Part shown: in pieces, positions 1 through 10,349 of the stretch
Position numbering within the stretch: the first letter of the stretch is position 1
Layout of the letters: each line of letters opens with the position of its first letter
Assembly (NCBI GenBank): GCA_002189035.1
Contig: NEEC01000016.1
Location: forward strand, 682,001 to 746,000
Reading direction: 5' to 3'
Length of the DNA stretch: 64,000 bases
Source: Utricularia gibba
Taxonomy: Eukaryota > Streptophyta > Magnoliopsida > Lamiales > Lentibulariaceae
Notes under the pieces: model-generated
What the model was told of the DNA's origin: nothing
Database searches by the model: none
The model's input: the letters and a program-made list of their open reading frames with translations, nothing else
Translations under genes and position numbers: made by a program

Positions 1-65
1 AGATTACTTGTTTCTTTATGCTTTCAGTTCAAAAGTAACTGGTTTGAGCCTGAATTTTCAGAACT

Positions 66-1243
66 ATGGGTGTGGTTGGGCCTGAAAACTGCTGGGATGC
101 GTATGTCAATAGCATGGCTGGGGAGGACAACTTCGATAACTTGTTCAATATTCTGGACTTCTCTATGGACAGTCTCGAAGGAAATGATTTTGTGGGTGAC
201 TGTGATATTGAATCACAGTGTCTTGAGCCTATTCCATCGAATCTGTTGATCGAGCCGTTGTTGGATAATGGCCCGCTGTGTTTATCATCTGAACCAGCTG
301 CTTCTGTGAGTTTGTTTTCCAAATACAGTGATTTTTTCCTGTGTTTTTGAAGTAGCTTCATATGTATGATCTTTGGGGAGGGATATGCCGAGGCACTCGT
401 ATGCTGCAGTATGAGTTGATCATGTGATCAGCATATTTTTAATCAGCATTGTCGATTTTAGCTGCTTCTGCTTGTTCTAATCATGTTTTTTTTTTTCTGT
501 AGTTGAATCATCCTTCAAAGATTAGTGACGCTCAGGGGACAAATCAAGGTTCAGAGAATATTCAAGTATCATCCAGCTCTGATATCCTCCAGCATGTTGA
601 TCCCCATGGGGTGAGTGAGTCCAGATTTTGCCAGACTCAGAGCCCTAACTCAGTTCTTGAAAGCAGTGGATGTTCATCACGGAAAGCCGGTGTGCATGTG
701 CCGGTCCGGGCGAGGTCCAAACGTGTGAGATCTGGTGTGAACCCATGGCTGGCTGCATCAAATTTTGTTAGTGTTACTGCATCAGCTTCCAAGAGAGTTT
801 CAAATGCCAAAAAAGAGAGGGAGCAGAAGAAAAAGATGTCACCTCCTTATCCAGTTGCTAAGGAAAATGAAAACAACATCCTGCATACAGTTGAAAACTC
901 TCCTCATGTATCAGATAAGGTTGAGTCAGCTGCAGTTACCAAAAAATGCACACATTGTCAAGTGACGAAGACTCCTCAATGGAGGGAGGGGCCAAGAGGT
1001 CCCAAGACTCTCTGCAATGCCTGTGGTGTTCGCTATCGATCAGGCCGGCTTTACCCGGAGTATAGGCCAGCAGCAAGTCCTACATTTGTTCCAACTCTCC
1101 ACTCAAATTCCCACAAGAAGGTGATTGAAATGAGGAACAAGGGAAGACATGCGCCTGGTACTATGAATGGTTCTGCCTCTTCTCCAGTTTCTGGCCTTGA
1201 TCCAATGGATAGTACTGGGAGCTACTGGAAAAATTACATCTAG
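66..1243 (+). CDS. GATA-type zinc-finger transcription factor, two coding exons
   Basis: Nuclear DNA-binding regulator that recognises GATA/WGATAR sites. The coding exons are 66-305 and 503-1243, joined across a GT-AG intron; exon 1 is exactly 80 codons, so the junction is phase 0 and the protein is 326 residues. A single type IV finger (C-X2-C-X18-C-X2-C, starting CTHC and ending CNAC) lies at about residues 229-254, followed by the basic tail [16 protein letters not shown] that marks plant subfamily I GATA factors. A Lys/Arg-rich stretch before the finger ([11 protein letters not shown]) could be a nuclear signal. The acidic N-terminus is compatible with activation. The window starts inside the upstream leader: an AG acceptor near 26-27 suggests a 5' UTR intron. 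The family is clear; which member it is cannot be told from this sequence alone. Confidence 0.93.
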
Positions 1244-2440
1244 CTAGAGGAAAAAAGAGGTTGAGTTAGGATCTAATCCTGATATGAATTCTTTTTTTCC
1301 AGATGAGAGCAGTTTGTAGCATAGAGACCATGTACAAAAAGCTGGATGCTGAGGCAGTAGCAAGTGTAGGAAAGTTGGGTTTCTTGTAATATGGTTTGTT
1401 TGTTGGATTGATATTTACCTTCAATAGCTTTCCCTTCAATTCCCTGCATTGTTATCAAACCTCACAACCAGGAACACCATGGTTGCAGAATTTACCCAAA
1501 GCACCTGTTGACAAAGAAGAAGGTGAGGCAATGAACATCTGTCCCTTCCTCTGAAAGGAATGCATGCTCGTACCGTGGATACATACGCACCAGACAGATT
1601 CACGAATCCCTGAAAACTTCCCAGGGTTTTGGCCAAAGTCAACAAAAGCATGATCAAGTTTGTCTCAGCACCTCACGAAAGTGGGCTAGGTTTACAGGCG
1701 ACAAAACACAGTGCAGAAGACAGAAACACACAGTACATACTATCTTAGCAAACCAAAACCAGAACAGTCACCGATCAACCACAACAGAGCGAATTTTACG
1801 AGGAAACCCAATACGGGAGAAAAACCCTGCGGCGTTTTTCCTCTGGCTCGGTGAAGTTTTCACTACAGCAAGCTCAAGCCTCAAAATAGAGCAAACAAGT
1901 TACAAAGCAATCCCCTTACCCATCAGAGCGTTTCCTTCCACCACCAACCCACAGGTAATTCTCCTGGGAAAGCCGATCAATTTCTCTGAATCTCCGACGA
2001 TCAAATTCTCAAAATCTCCAATCCTTTTCGCCAGCGAATTCTTCTGTTTGCCTCCCTGTAGGCTACATGTACGCATCGCCTGGGCTTTCAGTTGGACTTT
2101 GATTCAATATCCACGGATCCTCATACAGAACGATGTGCCAGCCCACGAAAAATCCGCCGCCGCCGCCGCCGCCGGCCGTTAGGCGTCACCCAACAACAAA
2201 ACGACGACGTTGGCTTGGTTGATAAGTTTAAATTTTTTTCAGTTTAAATTATTTAAATTTAAATATCGACGTACACAAATTTCTATACCTCTTTTTTTTT
2301 TGAATTTACATATAAATATACAAAAAGATATTATTTAAATTACATAAAAATTTATTAAAATATTTGAGTTTAATTTTCATTACTTGATGTGGTGTGTGTT
2401 ATTGTGCATGCAGAAAACAATAAAGAAGGAATGGTAATTG
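1244..2440. other. Spacer after GATA gene; no confident gene
   Basis: About 1440-2210 is less AT-rich than other spacers but gives no recognisable protein. The minus strand holds a short open frame ending at a TAG at 2063-2065, preceded by a (GGC)n run near 2156-2176, with no ATG in frame. From about 2220 the DNA becomes AT-rich. The start of this stretch presumably includes the 3' UTR of the GATA gene. Confidence 0.5.
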
Positions 2441-2799
2441 TTAATCCTTGAACCCGGTTTTCTGCCAAACCGCGTCACGGACCCGGCTCAGATCCCGTCC
2501 CTTGAGCGTCCTCCCACTCCCTCCTGCATCGAAAACGAGGCAGATCCCAATCTACCTCGTGCCCTCGCCAAATACTCATGCGGCGGAATCCGATCCTCCT
2601 CCGCCGACACATCCTCAAACGAAAACCGCCACCGCCTCCTCTCCTCCTCCTCCTCCTCCTTCAGTATCTTCGACCAGTCCGGCACCTTGATCGGCACCGA
2701 GGCCGGCCGATTCTTGACCACCGGCTGCGATCTGGCGCTGCGATAGAGGACGACTTCCGAATCGTCTAGGTCGAACACCATTGCCTCGCCGCGATCCAT
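2441..2799 (-). CDS. S40-like (DUF584) senescence-associated protein, frameshifted
   Basis: Small nuclear/cytoplasmic plant protein of the S40/DUF584 family, whose members are linked to leaf senescence and stress. The first frame runs from ATG 2797-2799 and shows the family motifs [20 protein letters not shown] and SFSMQEGVG, then hits a stop at 2488-2490. The conserved C-terminus ([14 protein letters not shown], then QKTGFKD and a stop) reads on in a different frame down to 2441. From start to final stop is 359 bases, one short of 120 codons, so a single base is missing near 2505-2518. No intron is needed to explain it. Either the assembly has a one-base deletion or this copy has lost its last 25 or so residues. 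The gene is intronless, as is usual for the family. Confidence 0.85.
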
Positions 2800-2867
2800 G
2801 GTTCGGCTGGCCCCTCGGCGGCGGCGCCTGTGTGTTACCGATGCGAAAATTGAGATCCGCGATGGGG

Positions 2868-2874
2868 ATTTATA
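2868..2874 (-). promoter_or_regulatory. TATA box of the S40-like gene
   Basis: The minus strand reads TATAAAT about 70 bases upstream of the S40 start codon, a plausible core promoter distance for a short leader. Motif and spacing only. Confidence 0.45.
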
Positions 2875-3792
2875 TCGGATGGGGATGAGGAGGAGAGGTG
2901 TTTTGTCTTTTCTGGTTTGCGTCGCCGTCTGCAGTTCCGGCTGAGCTGGGGCTCCCAGGAAAGGACGACGCTGACCACCTTAAACTGCCACCTCATTTCC
3001 TTTTGTCCTTTGTGGATCAAGGGGAGTTGTGAATCCTCCTCATAACTCTATCTTTATTGGTCACGTTTCTGGACCATTAGATATTTTTGTCCTCACCCTA
3101 AGCATCCATAGTAAGCCTAACTCCCAAACATGTCCGTGTTCTCGAAGGCTTGTATTTGAGTACACACGTCTTACAAGAAAAAAAAAACCAATTAAAAAAA
3201 TTATATAAAATAAGATATTTTTAAAAAATATGGTTGAAGTTATTGTGTAAGATAATGTTTCGTTCTAAATTATAGTATTGATTTGATTCTGATTTTGATT
3301 CGAAACTAAAATCATAATCTTGAATCGAAACGAAATTGGAATCAAATTGCACAGTTTCAGTTTGAAATTGAAGCCATAGACCTTGAACTGAAATCAAAAT
3401 CGAAATATATGGTTTTGATTCAAACTGCAATTTTAAATGTTAAAACTCATGATTTCGATACATGGATGCCTAGAAAAAATACTATTTTTTATAATTTTTT
3501 TAATGGCTTATGTGAGTAATTGAAACTGAAAATTCACCGATTTTGAATGATCGATTCCAAATGGATTTAAACTGTAATTTCTCGATTCAAAAAATAATGA
3601 AAAGTTAACACATTTGGTCCCATATAAAGCTTTGGTGCCAAACACAACAGTAATTGGGCTGCCATAACCAACCACATCTATTGGGACGGCCCACACTCCA
3701 TGGTCGTTAATCAGGTTTTTAGTGAAACCCTAATCCAGGAACTCGCTGTCTGGTCGGTCTCCATTTTCCTGGGACGCTTGGAACCGTCGAAA
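2875..3792. other. AT-rich spacer with degenerate AATCGAAA-type repeat
   Basis: About 3270-3430 is a degenerate array of words such as AATCGAAA, AATCAAAA and GAAATTG on the plus strand. No transposase or reverse transcriptase fragment is readable. The right part carries the promoter motifs of the RPL12 relic. Confidence 0.4.
3655..3733 (+). promoter_or_regulatory. Site II and telo-box motifs upstream of RPL12 relic
   Basis: TGGGCT at 3655-3660, GGCCCA (reverse of TGGGCC) at 3688-3693 and AAACCCTAA at 3725-3733. Site II plus telo-box is the classic promoter pair of plant ribosomal-protein genes. It sits 60-140 bases before the relic's ATG, which argues that the relic descends from a gene with its own promoter and not from a reverse-transcribed copy. 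Confidence 0.6.
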
Positions 3793-4250
3793 ATGCCGCC
3801 AAAAACACAGGCGGTGAATGTCTATGTTCGCGTCACCGGAGGCGACGTGCTCTCTCGCTCCAAAGATCCGTCCTCTGGGTCCTTATCGCAAAAAAATCGG
3901 TGAGGATATCGTTGAGGATTGAAAGGGGATTCGTGTCGCCGACAGGCTCAGGGTTCAGACTCGTCAAGCCAAGGTAAACCGTGGTTCCCTAACTCGCTGC
4001 GCTAGTAATCGATGGCGCGGAAGGAGACCGAACGCGATCGAAAGATGGCGAAGAATATCTGCAATATTTCACTGAGTGTTGTTAGTGATTATCCCTCATT
4101 CCATGACGAGGGATTTGGGATGCACGGTGAAGGAGATCCTGGGCACTTGTGTTTCCGATGGATTCCGTGTACGGAGAGGTTCCCAAGGATCTGCAACAGG
4201 CGATCGGCCATCGAGACGATGAAACCCCTCGAGCAGTGTTTGTTAATTGA
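3793..4250 (+). pseudogene. RPL12: Relic of 60S ribosomal protein L12 (uL11) gene
   Basis: Cytosolic RPL12 (uL11) is about 166 residues and forms the ribosomal stalk base. Here its segments appear in order but in shifting frames: the N-terminal MPPK and VNVYVRVTGGDV from 3793; APKI, PLG and KKIGEDI from about 3858 in another frame; then an in-frame TGA at 3920-3922; RVQTRQAKV near 3950-3970; KETERDRK near 4020; VKEILGTCVS near 4127; and VPKDLQQAI near 4180. The length matches an intronless full-length copy. Several indels and at least one stop make it non-functional. Plant RPL12 genes are commonly intronless, so lack of introns does not prove retroposition, and the promoter motifs kept upstream favour a decayed original gene. 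Confidence 0.88.
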
Positions 4251-4444
4251 AAAAAAAAGCAAAAACAAAATGTGAATTGTAAAAAGGATTCCGTTTTATT
4301 TTTTTTTTCTTGGACAAAGAGTTAATGATACGTGGGCCCCAGTGATGAAGGGAAGTTGAAGCATTTTGTTTCTTTCTTCTCCCCCACTCCCACCGACTCG
4401 TATCTCAACGGCAGCTCCCACATTTCCTTCTTCGTCGGCATCCA

Positions 4445-4903
4445 ATGGCGTCCGCCTCGGCTTCTCTCCTCGCCGCGCTCTTCTTATCGGGGCTTCTTCT
4501 CCTCGCCGGCGCCGACGTAGCTACAGATTCCCTGTGGGTGCCCACATCTCCGACCCCGGCGCCGCTTCAATCCCCTTCTCCTTCCCCGACCCCTATCCCC
4601 TACTCCCCGCCCAATCCCTTCCCAGATCCGCCTTCCCCAACTCCATCTGACGCCGACGCCCTCTCCCCGACTCCAACGCCCGCTCCGTCTGCAGCACCAG
4701 GGAATTCAACCCACCCCGCTTCGGAAAACGCCGACAGTAGACAGTCCAGCGGCGAAATGAGCTCCGGGAGCAAGACGGGAATAGGCCTCGGTGTCATCCT
4801 GGCCGCGGGCGTCGTCGTCGGCGGGTTCTTGATCTACCGCAAGAGGCGCGACAATGTTCGGCGGTCGCAGTACAGTTACGGCGGCCGGAGAGACATAATC
4901 TAG
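4445..4903 (+). CDS. Pro/Ser/Thr-rich type I membrane glycoprotein (AGP/HRGP-like)
   Basis: A single-exon 152-residue protein. Residues 1-23 form a signal peptide (Ala/Leu core, then AGADV). Residues 30-95 are rich in SP, TP and AP dipeptides, the usual sites for Pro hydroxylation and arabinogalactan addition. A Ser-rich linker leads into one membrane span at about 107-127 (GIGLGVILAAGVVVGGFLIY). The cytoplasmic tail is short and basic: RKRRDNVRRSQY then SYGGRR. The tail and span resemble a small plant family annotated as hydroxyproline-rich glycoprotein family proteins. It probably sits in the plasma membrane with its outer part in the wall. No catalytic domain is present and the precise role is unknown. 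Confidence 0.85.
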   Translation: MASASASLLAALFLSGLLLLAGADVATDSLWVPTSPTPAPLQSPSPSPTPIPYSPPNPFPDPPSPTPSDADALSPTPTPAPSAAPGNSTHPASENADSRQSSGEMSSGSKTGIGLGVILAAGVVVGGFLIYRKRRDNVRRSQYSYGGRRDII

Positions 4904-5439
4904 AACAGAAAATCCCCAAATTCACACCACCACAGACGTGACACCATTCGTGTCATATCCCCAGCTGCATTTCCAAATTCGTCTGCATTTTGCAGTTCCA
5001 GATTCGTTCTTCCCTCCGCCGCTTATGCTCGCCGGCATTCCCATGTATACTTACATTAATTATTCCTTGTGCTTGTTGTTTCAATAATGCATGCAGCTGG
5101 CGGTGCATTCTTTCCGGTCTGTATTTTGATTAATTATTTTTCTAATTTCCAAGCGGCATAGCTGGCACGCGGCTGGGTGGGTCCCTGACAAACAGAGCCA
5201 CGTTCTGCTTTACATCTTCTAGAAAGCCCATGCCACGTCATTTCAATTTCTTTCTTATTTTTGAATTATATAATAATACTTTTAAATAAAAAAAGAAAAA
5301 TTGCGTCAAATAACTTACTATTAAAAGTGAATTTAGTCCTTTTTCTAATGTATTGCATCAAGTTGTAAAAAATAAAAAATTATTTAAATATAATATTCGA
5401 AAATTTCGGAATTTTTTTAATTTTCTATGAAAATTGTTA

Positions 5440-5720
5440 AATAGAATATAATAAAATATATATTGAAAATTTAATATATTAAAATAAAAGATAGTTTATT
5501 ATTATAATATAATTCTATTTTTAGATTATATGAAAAATAAAAAAATCAATTTTTATAATTAATATCTTATTTAATCATTGAAACAGATATTCAATAAACT
5601 CAATTATTTTTAAATTTAATAATGGAATCTGAACTTATGATTTTAATATGTTATCTATTAAAAATTAAAATCTTAAAAAATTAAATAAAATCAATTCATA
5701 AAATTATTGGGGTTTAAAAA
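5440..5720. repeat. Dispersed AT-rich repeat, copy A
   Basis: Shares an ordered series of words with about 27270-27550 in the same orientation: TATATATTG, AAATTTAATATATTAAA, TTATAATATAA and AAAAATTAAATAAAATCA near the right ends. AT-rich DNA can match by chance, but the shared order over about 270 bases supports a family of diverged, possibly MITE-like copies. No terminal repeats were defined. Confidence 0.4.
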
Positions 5721-5788
5721 GTGAGGTGTGAAGACGAAAGGGGACCCATCAACTCGAGGAACGCGGTTCTGCCCAATCTTCGTTTCCT

Positions 5789-5803
5789 AAAACGGCGCCG
5801 TTT
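5789..5803. promoter_or_regulatory. GGCGCC-centred palindrome AAACGGCGCCGTTT
   Basis: Perfect 14-base palindrome at 5790-5803, preceded by one more A. This palindrome is a frequent promoter-proximal word in dicots. Here both flanking genes point their 3' ends towards it, so no promoter is obvious. Confidence 0.35.
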
Positions 5804-6078
5804 CCGTAAAAGCAATATTTTAATTTGGGATTTTCTTCGAAATAAAATATTCGACATTTTCCCGAAATTTTGGAATTTTAAATCATAATGAGCAACAGTG
5901 TGAGGAGAACAGTAAAAGCGTTCCAGATGCAGTAAGAAAATGTGTGTATCGGCGCTCCGTCAGATTCTCTTCCCAACACGGCGGCCCCACAAACACCGCA
6001 TTCCCTCTGACACTTCACAAGATCGCTTCTTCTTGCCTTTTGATTTTTACCGCCTTCTGTTTTTACGGCTTTGGCCGA

Positions 6079-7641
6079 TCAGTGATTGAGGCTGCGGAAA
6101 TGCGCCATTTCGAGGGAGTTCGCCGCAGCGAACTCCGCTAGCTCGTTCTCCGGCAAGAACTGTCCGTTCAGCATCTGATTGTTGCCTCCGACTCCGAGAA
6201 AGTCCCGGGTTAACCCATGTTCTCTCCCAGCACGGATTCCCTTAAGAGAAGGGTGCTGGAGTCGGAGGGGGGAGATGGAACCGCCATCATGTTCATGGCT
6301 GCAGCGTTGGAAGAGAATGTTGATCCGAGGAGAAGGGAATTTGTGCTCCTCGTTGATGATCCCATTTGTGCTGCTTTCTGCAGCAGCGCCGTCGCGGACA
6401 TGGGCAACGCCGGCGTGTTCGGTTCTCCGTGGTGGTTGGTGTACAGCATTGAACTTAGAGTCTCGGAAAAGCTTGCATCTTTAGTTGTGGTGTTGTTGTC
6501 CTCCTCCTCCTTCAGCATCCGGGGACCGATATTGGAAGATGGATGATGGCCCATGTGCATGTTCATGTTCATGTTCACAACCCCACCGTACTCCGCGGCT
6601 TCCATCCACTGATTCTGCGAGACCGCCGCCGCCAACTGAACCAAGTCCGGGCCCTGGGAGTAGAACTTCAAACCGGAGCAGGAATCCAGCCATATTGGAA
6701 ACCGGGGTTTACCCGATTCTATTTCTTGTCCGGGGAACTGTGACCCGTTGTTTCCGGAGGCGTTCAAAAAGTCAGTCTTGAACCTCAGGTTCCCCGCCGC
6801 GGCAGGCGGAGGAAACCGAGCGCCTTCCTCCGCTAAGGCGTCGCAGAAAGCTCTGTGCGTGATGAAGCTGTCCTTTCTGATCCACACAACAGAAGGAATT
6901 CCGAGATTCTCAATTAATGCTTTATACAAGACAACCGAAGTCGCATTAAATGAGACCAAAATCAATATCGTACTTGGCATCTGAAGAAGAAGAATATGGA
7001 AAAAGTGGTTTGATTACCTGGAGAAGAGAGTGCCGCAGTCACATTTATACTCCCTTGTGCCGCAAATCTTGCTGTGCGCTTTCCAATCCGACTGAACGGC
7101 GTATTTCTTGGAACACTTCTCGCACTTCCATTTCTTCTCGCCGTGTTTGCGGCTGAAATGCTTCTTGATTCCGGTTAAATCGCCGAGCGCCCTCGCCGGG
7201 TCGTGATGGACGCACGTCTTCTCCGGGCAGATGTACACTTTCTTCCTGATTTGCTCTTTGCTGCTCCTCTGCTTCAGCTTCCATGGAAGATTGTGTCCTC
7301 TTCTGTGGAGCTGCAGATTCTGGTCCCGCCGAAAACCCTTGTTGCAGATTTCGCAGATGAATCTGTTTGTCGCCATCAGCGACGGCGGCGACAGCGCCAC
7401 CACCTCCGCCTCCGGATCTGCAACCCAATTAATCAGATTAAGTATTTCCAACTAGGGTTCCAACGATAAACCAACACCCGAATGAATAATACAAGAACTC
7501 AAAGAAACCTGGAGTCCCCGGCAGGCTGCGTTTCCGTTTAGAGCTAGGGTTTGGCGCAGCATCTTGCGGCCTGGCGGCGGCGGCGGCGGCTGTGGAGTGT
7601 AGAAGGTGGGCAGGGAAGGCGTCACCACGAGTAGACATCAT
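6079..7641 (-). CDS. INDETERMINATE DOMAIN (IDD) C2H2 transcription factor, frameshift near C-terminus
   Basis: Nuclear plant-specific zinc-finger regulator of the group that includes JACKDAW, MAGPIE and BALDIBIS. The exons are 7641-7509, 7417-7018 and 6876 onward, with GT-AG introns in phases 1 and 2. The nuclear signal [10 protein letters not shown] is followed by the ID domain: finger 1 (CEIC...LQLHRRGH), finger 2 (CPEKTC...KKHFSRKH), then two C2HC-like fingers (CEKC...HSKIC and CDCG...HRAFC). Later come a Gln/Met-rich region and the motif [15 protein letters not shown]. The frame stops at 6210-6212, but the conserved end ([11 protein letters not shown], stop at 6079-6081) reads in another frame. 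The three exons total 1331 bases, one short of 444 codons. A run of six G (6267-6272, plus strand) lies in the switch interval. Likely a one-base assembly error; otherwise a truncated protein. Confidence 0.92.
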
Positions 7642-9124
7642 TTTTGAAGGGCGATAAAGGCGACGTAAGCTGCAGAAAGGCTGCTAGGGAGGAAGAGAAA
7701 GGCCGAAAAACGGAGGAGGAAGGAGGAAGGAGAAGGAAGATTTCCTTCTTTTCTTCTCCACTTTTATCCCTGCATGTTTGGTTTATCGAACCTCTGGACC
7801 CAAAAGATTGCCTTTTTATTCCATAAAAGAAGACCTAAAACTCAGCGACCGGGCACCGGAGCTGAGAGCTGCTGTGCCCTCTCTCCTTATCCCAGAGGCG
7901 ACACAGGAAGCTGCTCTGCTACTCCTCCTCTAAAGACGGTCGACTCAGCGTGGACCACTTCTCCTCTCTTATTTTTTTATTTGAAACAATAGAATTTAAT
8001 TAAAAAATATTTTTAATTTATTAAATATTTAAAATATAAATTACATATTTCATCCCCATTGTCAAAATAGGTTCCAAAAATTTTATGTATCAAACATAAT
8101 TAGTCTCATGATTTAATTATCAGTATAATTAATCTACAAAATTTTATATTTTAAATATTATTATCTCTCATTATTTAAATATAGAGCATAATTAATTTTT
8201 AATATTCATTAAATTAGACACTATTAGCTATAAACTAATGTTGTAAAAAGTTTTAAACAATTAGACGCAGAGGTGAATTACAAAAATGATCATCCATCAT
8301 AAATTATGTGAACAAAATGAATTAATTACATGAGATAAAAAATGATACTGATCAATCAATCTTCTAAATGAGTTCCATAAACTAACTCATGTAATCAAAT
8401 AGGAAAAAGTGGAAAATCTTTTTTTATATAAAATTATTACATGGAATCCAAAAAATAATAATTTAGAGTTCAACACCTCTAATTTAACCACTCTTTTTAA
8501 AACACTGGTTTGTGTTAAAAACCAATGTATCATGTTTTGGTGATGAGAAATATGCATCATGATGGTTGGACTTCAATATATATGTATGAAGATAAGGACA
8601 ATCACTAGTTTTCAAAAAATAGCTTCAAAGAAGTAATTTTATAAGGATTTGTATTTAGGCAGAGTTAGCCCAACTAAAAAAAAATCGAATTATTTCACTG
8701 TTTCAGTTCTAGGAGGAATAGAAGCAGCATTTGTTTTGTTCGAAAATCATTTCTAAAGATATTTTTACTGAAACTGTAGGTGCACTAAACTGACCCTTAA
8801 TCTTTGATTTCATTAGTAGATTGTGCTCTGGTGCAGCTTCTTGTGCTTGGAGTTCAAGTGTGGACAGTCTTGTGTTATCTTGTTTTTTAAAGGGAGCAAA
8901 GTCTGGTGTTTATAGGCTGCAATCTTGATATATCTTGAATTAGGTGTTGCATTATCAGTACATGTAGGCGGGGAATGATCACATTCCGTGTTCTTCTGCA
9001 GCGGGAGCAGGTCGCCATGCTTGGAGTAGTCATCTCAGTATACTGCATAAAGAAGCAGGCGCTGTTTCAAAACGGGGGTGTCTTACTGCTCTTTGCAGTA
9101 AGGTTTACAGAGAAGCTGTGTGTC
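7642..9124. other. Spacer: IDD promoter side, then AT-rich DNA
   Basis: 7642-7975 is the presumed promoter and leader of the minus-strand IDD gene, with a purine-rich tract on the plus strand at about 7690-7740. About 7976-8520 is AT-rich with no gene. About 8530-9124 lies downstream of the SYP71-type gene and probably contains its 3' UTR. Confidence 0.5.
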
Positions 9125-10349
9125 TTACTTGTACAGGTACATGAAGATTCCCAGAAGAATGCAGATGAGGGTAAAATCGATGCAGAAGTTCTGGCTAGAT
9201 CTCACCTGTGACATTACAGTTGATTTGTTTAATGAAGGTTTGCAGTTATGGGTTTGTACTACTAACCTTTGTTAATGTCTCCTTAAGTCTAGCATTGTTT
9301 CTTCTCAGGTTGCTGGATGCCTTGTCCGCCTGAAGAATCAGTGCAGCAAATGCATTAACCCCAACAAAGAATGTAGTGTAGAATAAGGGGAAGATCAAAC
9401 CTTTGAGTCGATTTCATCAAGAAGGGGGTTCTGTCTATCCATTTCCTGGATACCCACAAAGAAATCGAAATCGAAATCGAAAGGAGATGAGAATGGTTGA
9501 TCGGAACATGTTTCGGAGATGGAAAGTGTTGTTCTCAGAAGGGTGAACCTCATCCATGTCCATGGCCAGGTTCTTCAGTATATCGAGACCTTGTGATATC
9601 TCATCCAAGCCTTCATCCTGTTTCGCTCTCCTTGCCTCGTATTCCTGCCTGAACTGACTTGACTCTTCGCTCTCTTGAAAGTATTCAGATTCGAAATCGT
9701 CGCCTGAACGCCGGGAAACAATGAGACAGGGTTTGATTTGATGTTGGAGCGCGGGGAACTTACTGGACTCAAACTTGATCTTATTGTTTGGGGAAGAGGA
9801 AGAAGGTGCTTTTTGGGATGATGAAGACGATGACCCATCAGGGATGGATTGGATTCTCTCTGGTAGCACGGCGACGAGGTCTTTTCGAGCTTGTAGTTCT
9901 TCGGCAGAAAGACCCTTCACCTGAAAGAAAAAAAAACAGTCCATGTCTGGCATATGAAGAAGGTTTGAATGAAGGAATAGAGCGTCACCTTTTTCTGAGA
10001 AATTTTGAGTAATTTCGGGACCTCGCCCAAGAGCCTGGCCTTTGTCCGGCGTACCTCCGCCTTGAACGCTACCGCAGCCGCCCGGTTGGTCTCGCTGTTC
10101 GCGATCTCTGATTTCTGGGATTGCATTGCTTCCTTGGTTAGCGTTGCATGATGGGTACAACATCAATGATCAAGAACAACAATTCGAGTTCAATACCTTG
10201 AGAGTAGCTTCGATTAGGGACTCCACGGAGGCGTAGAGGGCGGCGAAGGCGTCGGCGTTCTGCGCCGGCTGTTTGTCAACGTCGTATTTCTCATACTTGC
10301 GGCAAATTTCATCGACCCTGAACAAGATATCAACCACCCGCGTTTTCAT
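9125..10349 (-). CDS. SYP71: SYP71-type Qc-SNARE (syntaxin of plants 7 group)
   Basis: Membrane-fusion SNARE of the plant-specific SYP7 group, acting at the ER, plasma membrane and cell plate. There are seven exons: 10349-10197, 10132-9989, 9920-9764, 9703-9549, 9445-9401, 9329-9267 and 9205-9125. All junctions are GT-AG and they total 265 codons plus stop; SYP71 is usually about 266 residues. Visible features are the N-terminal VDILFRVDEICRKYEKYDVDKQ, the helical region EVRRTKARLLGEVPKL, the linker with ESEYFQESEESSQFRQEYE, the SNARE heptads (QDEGLDEISQGLDILKNLA through LLDEIDSKADKASSNLRR) and a C-terminal anchor (FTLICILLGIFMYLYK) ending at the stop. A GAAATC hexamer repeat lies in intron 4 at about 9463-9484. 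Membership of the SYP7 group is firm; SYP71 rather than SYP72/73 is an inference. Confidence 0.95.

Larger units (their letters stand above)
4904..6078. other. AT-rich spacer between convergent genes
   Basis: About 5240-5720 is strongly AT-rich and resembles the stretch at about 27270-27550 (see repeat entry). About 5940-6070 is the likely 3' UTR of the IDD gene. No gene is seen. Confidence 0.5.

Noticed and set aside
3793-4250. RPL12-like DNA as a processed (reverse-transcribed) pseudogene
   Set aside because: Plant RPL12 is normally intronless, so absence of introns is not informative. Promoter motifs upstream and a conserved neighbour argue for a decayed original gene. A short A-rich tract after the end is weak evidence only.
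6217-6546. 109-codon plus-strand open frame
   Set aside because: Antisense to the IDD last exon, which has clear conserved motifs; no family resemblance of its own.
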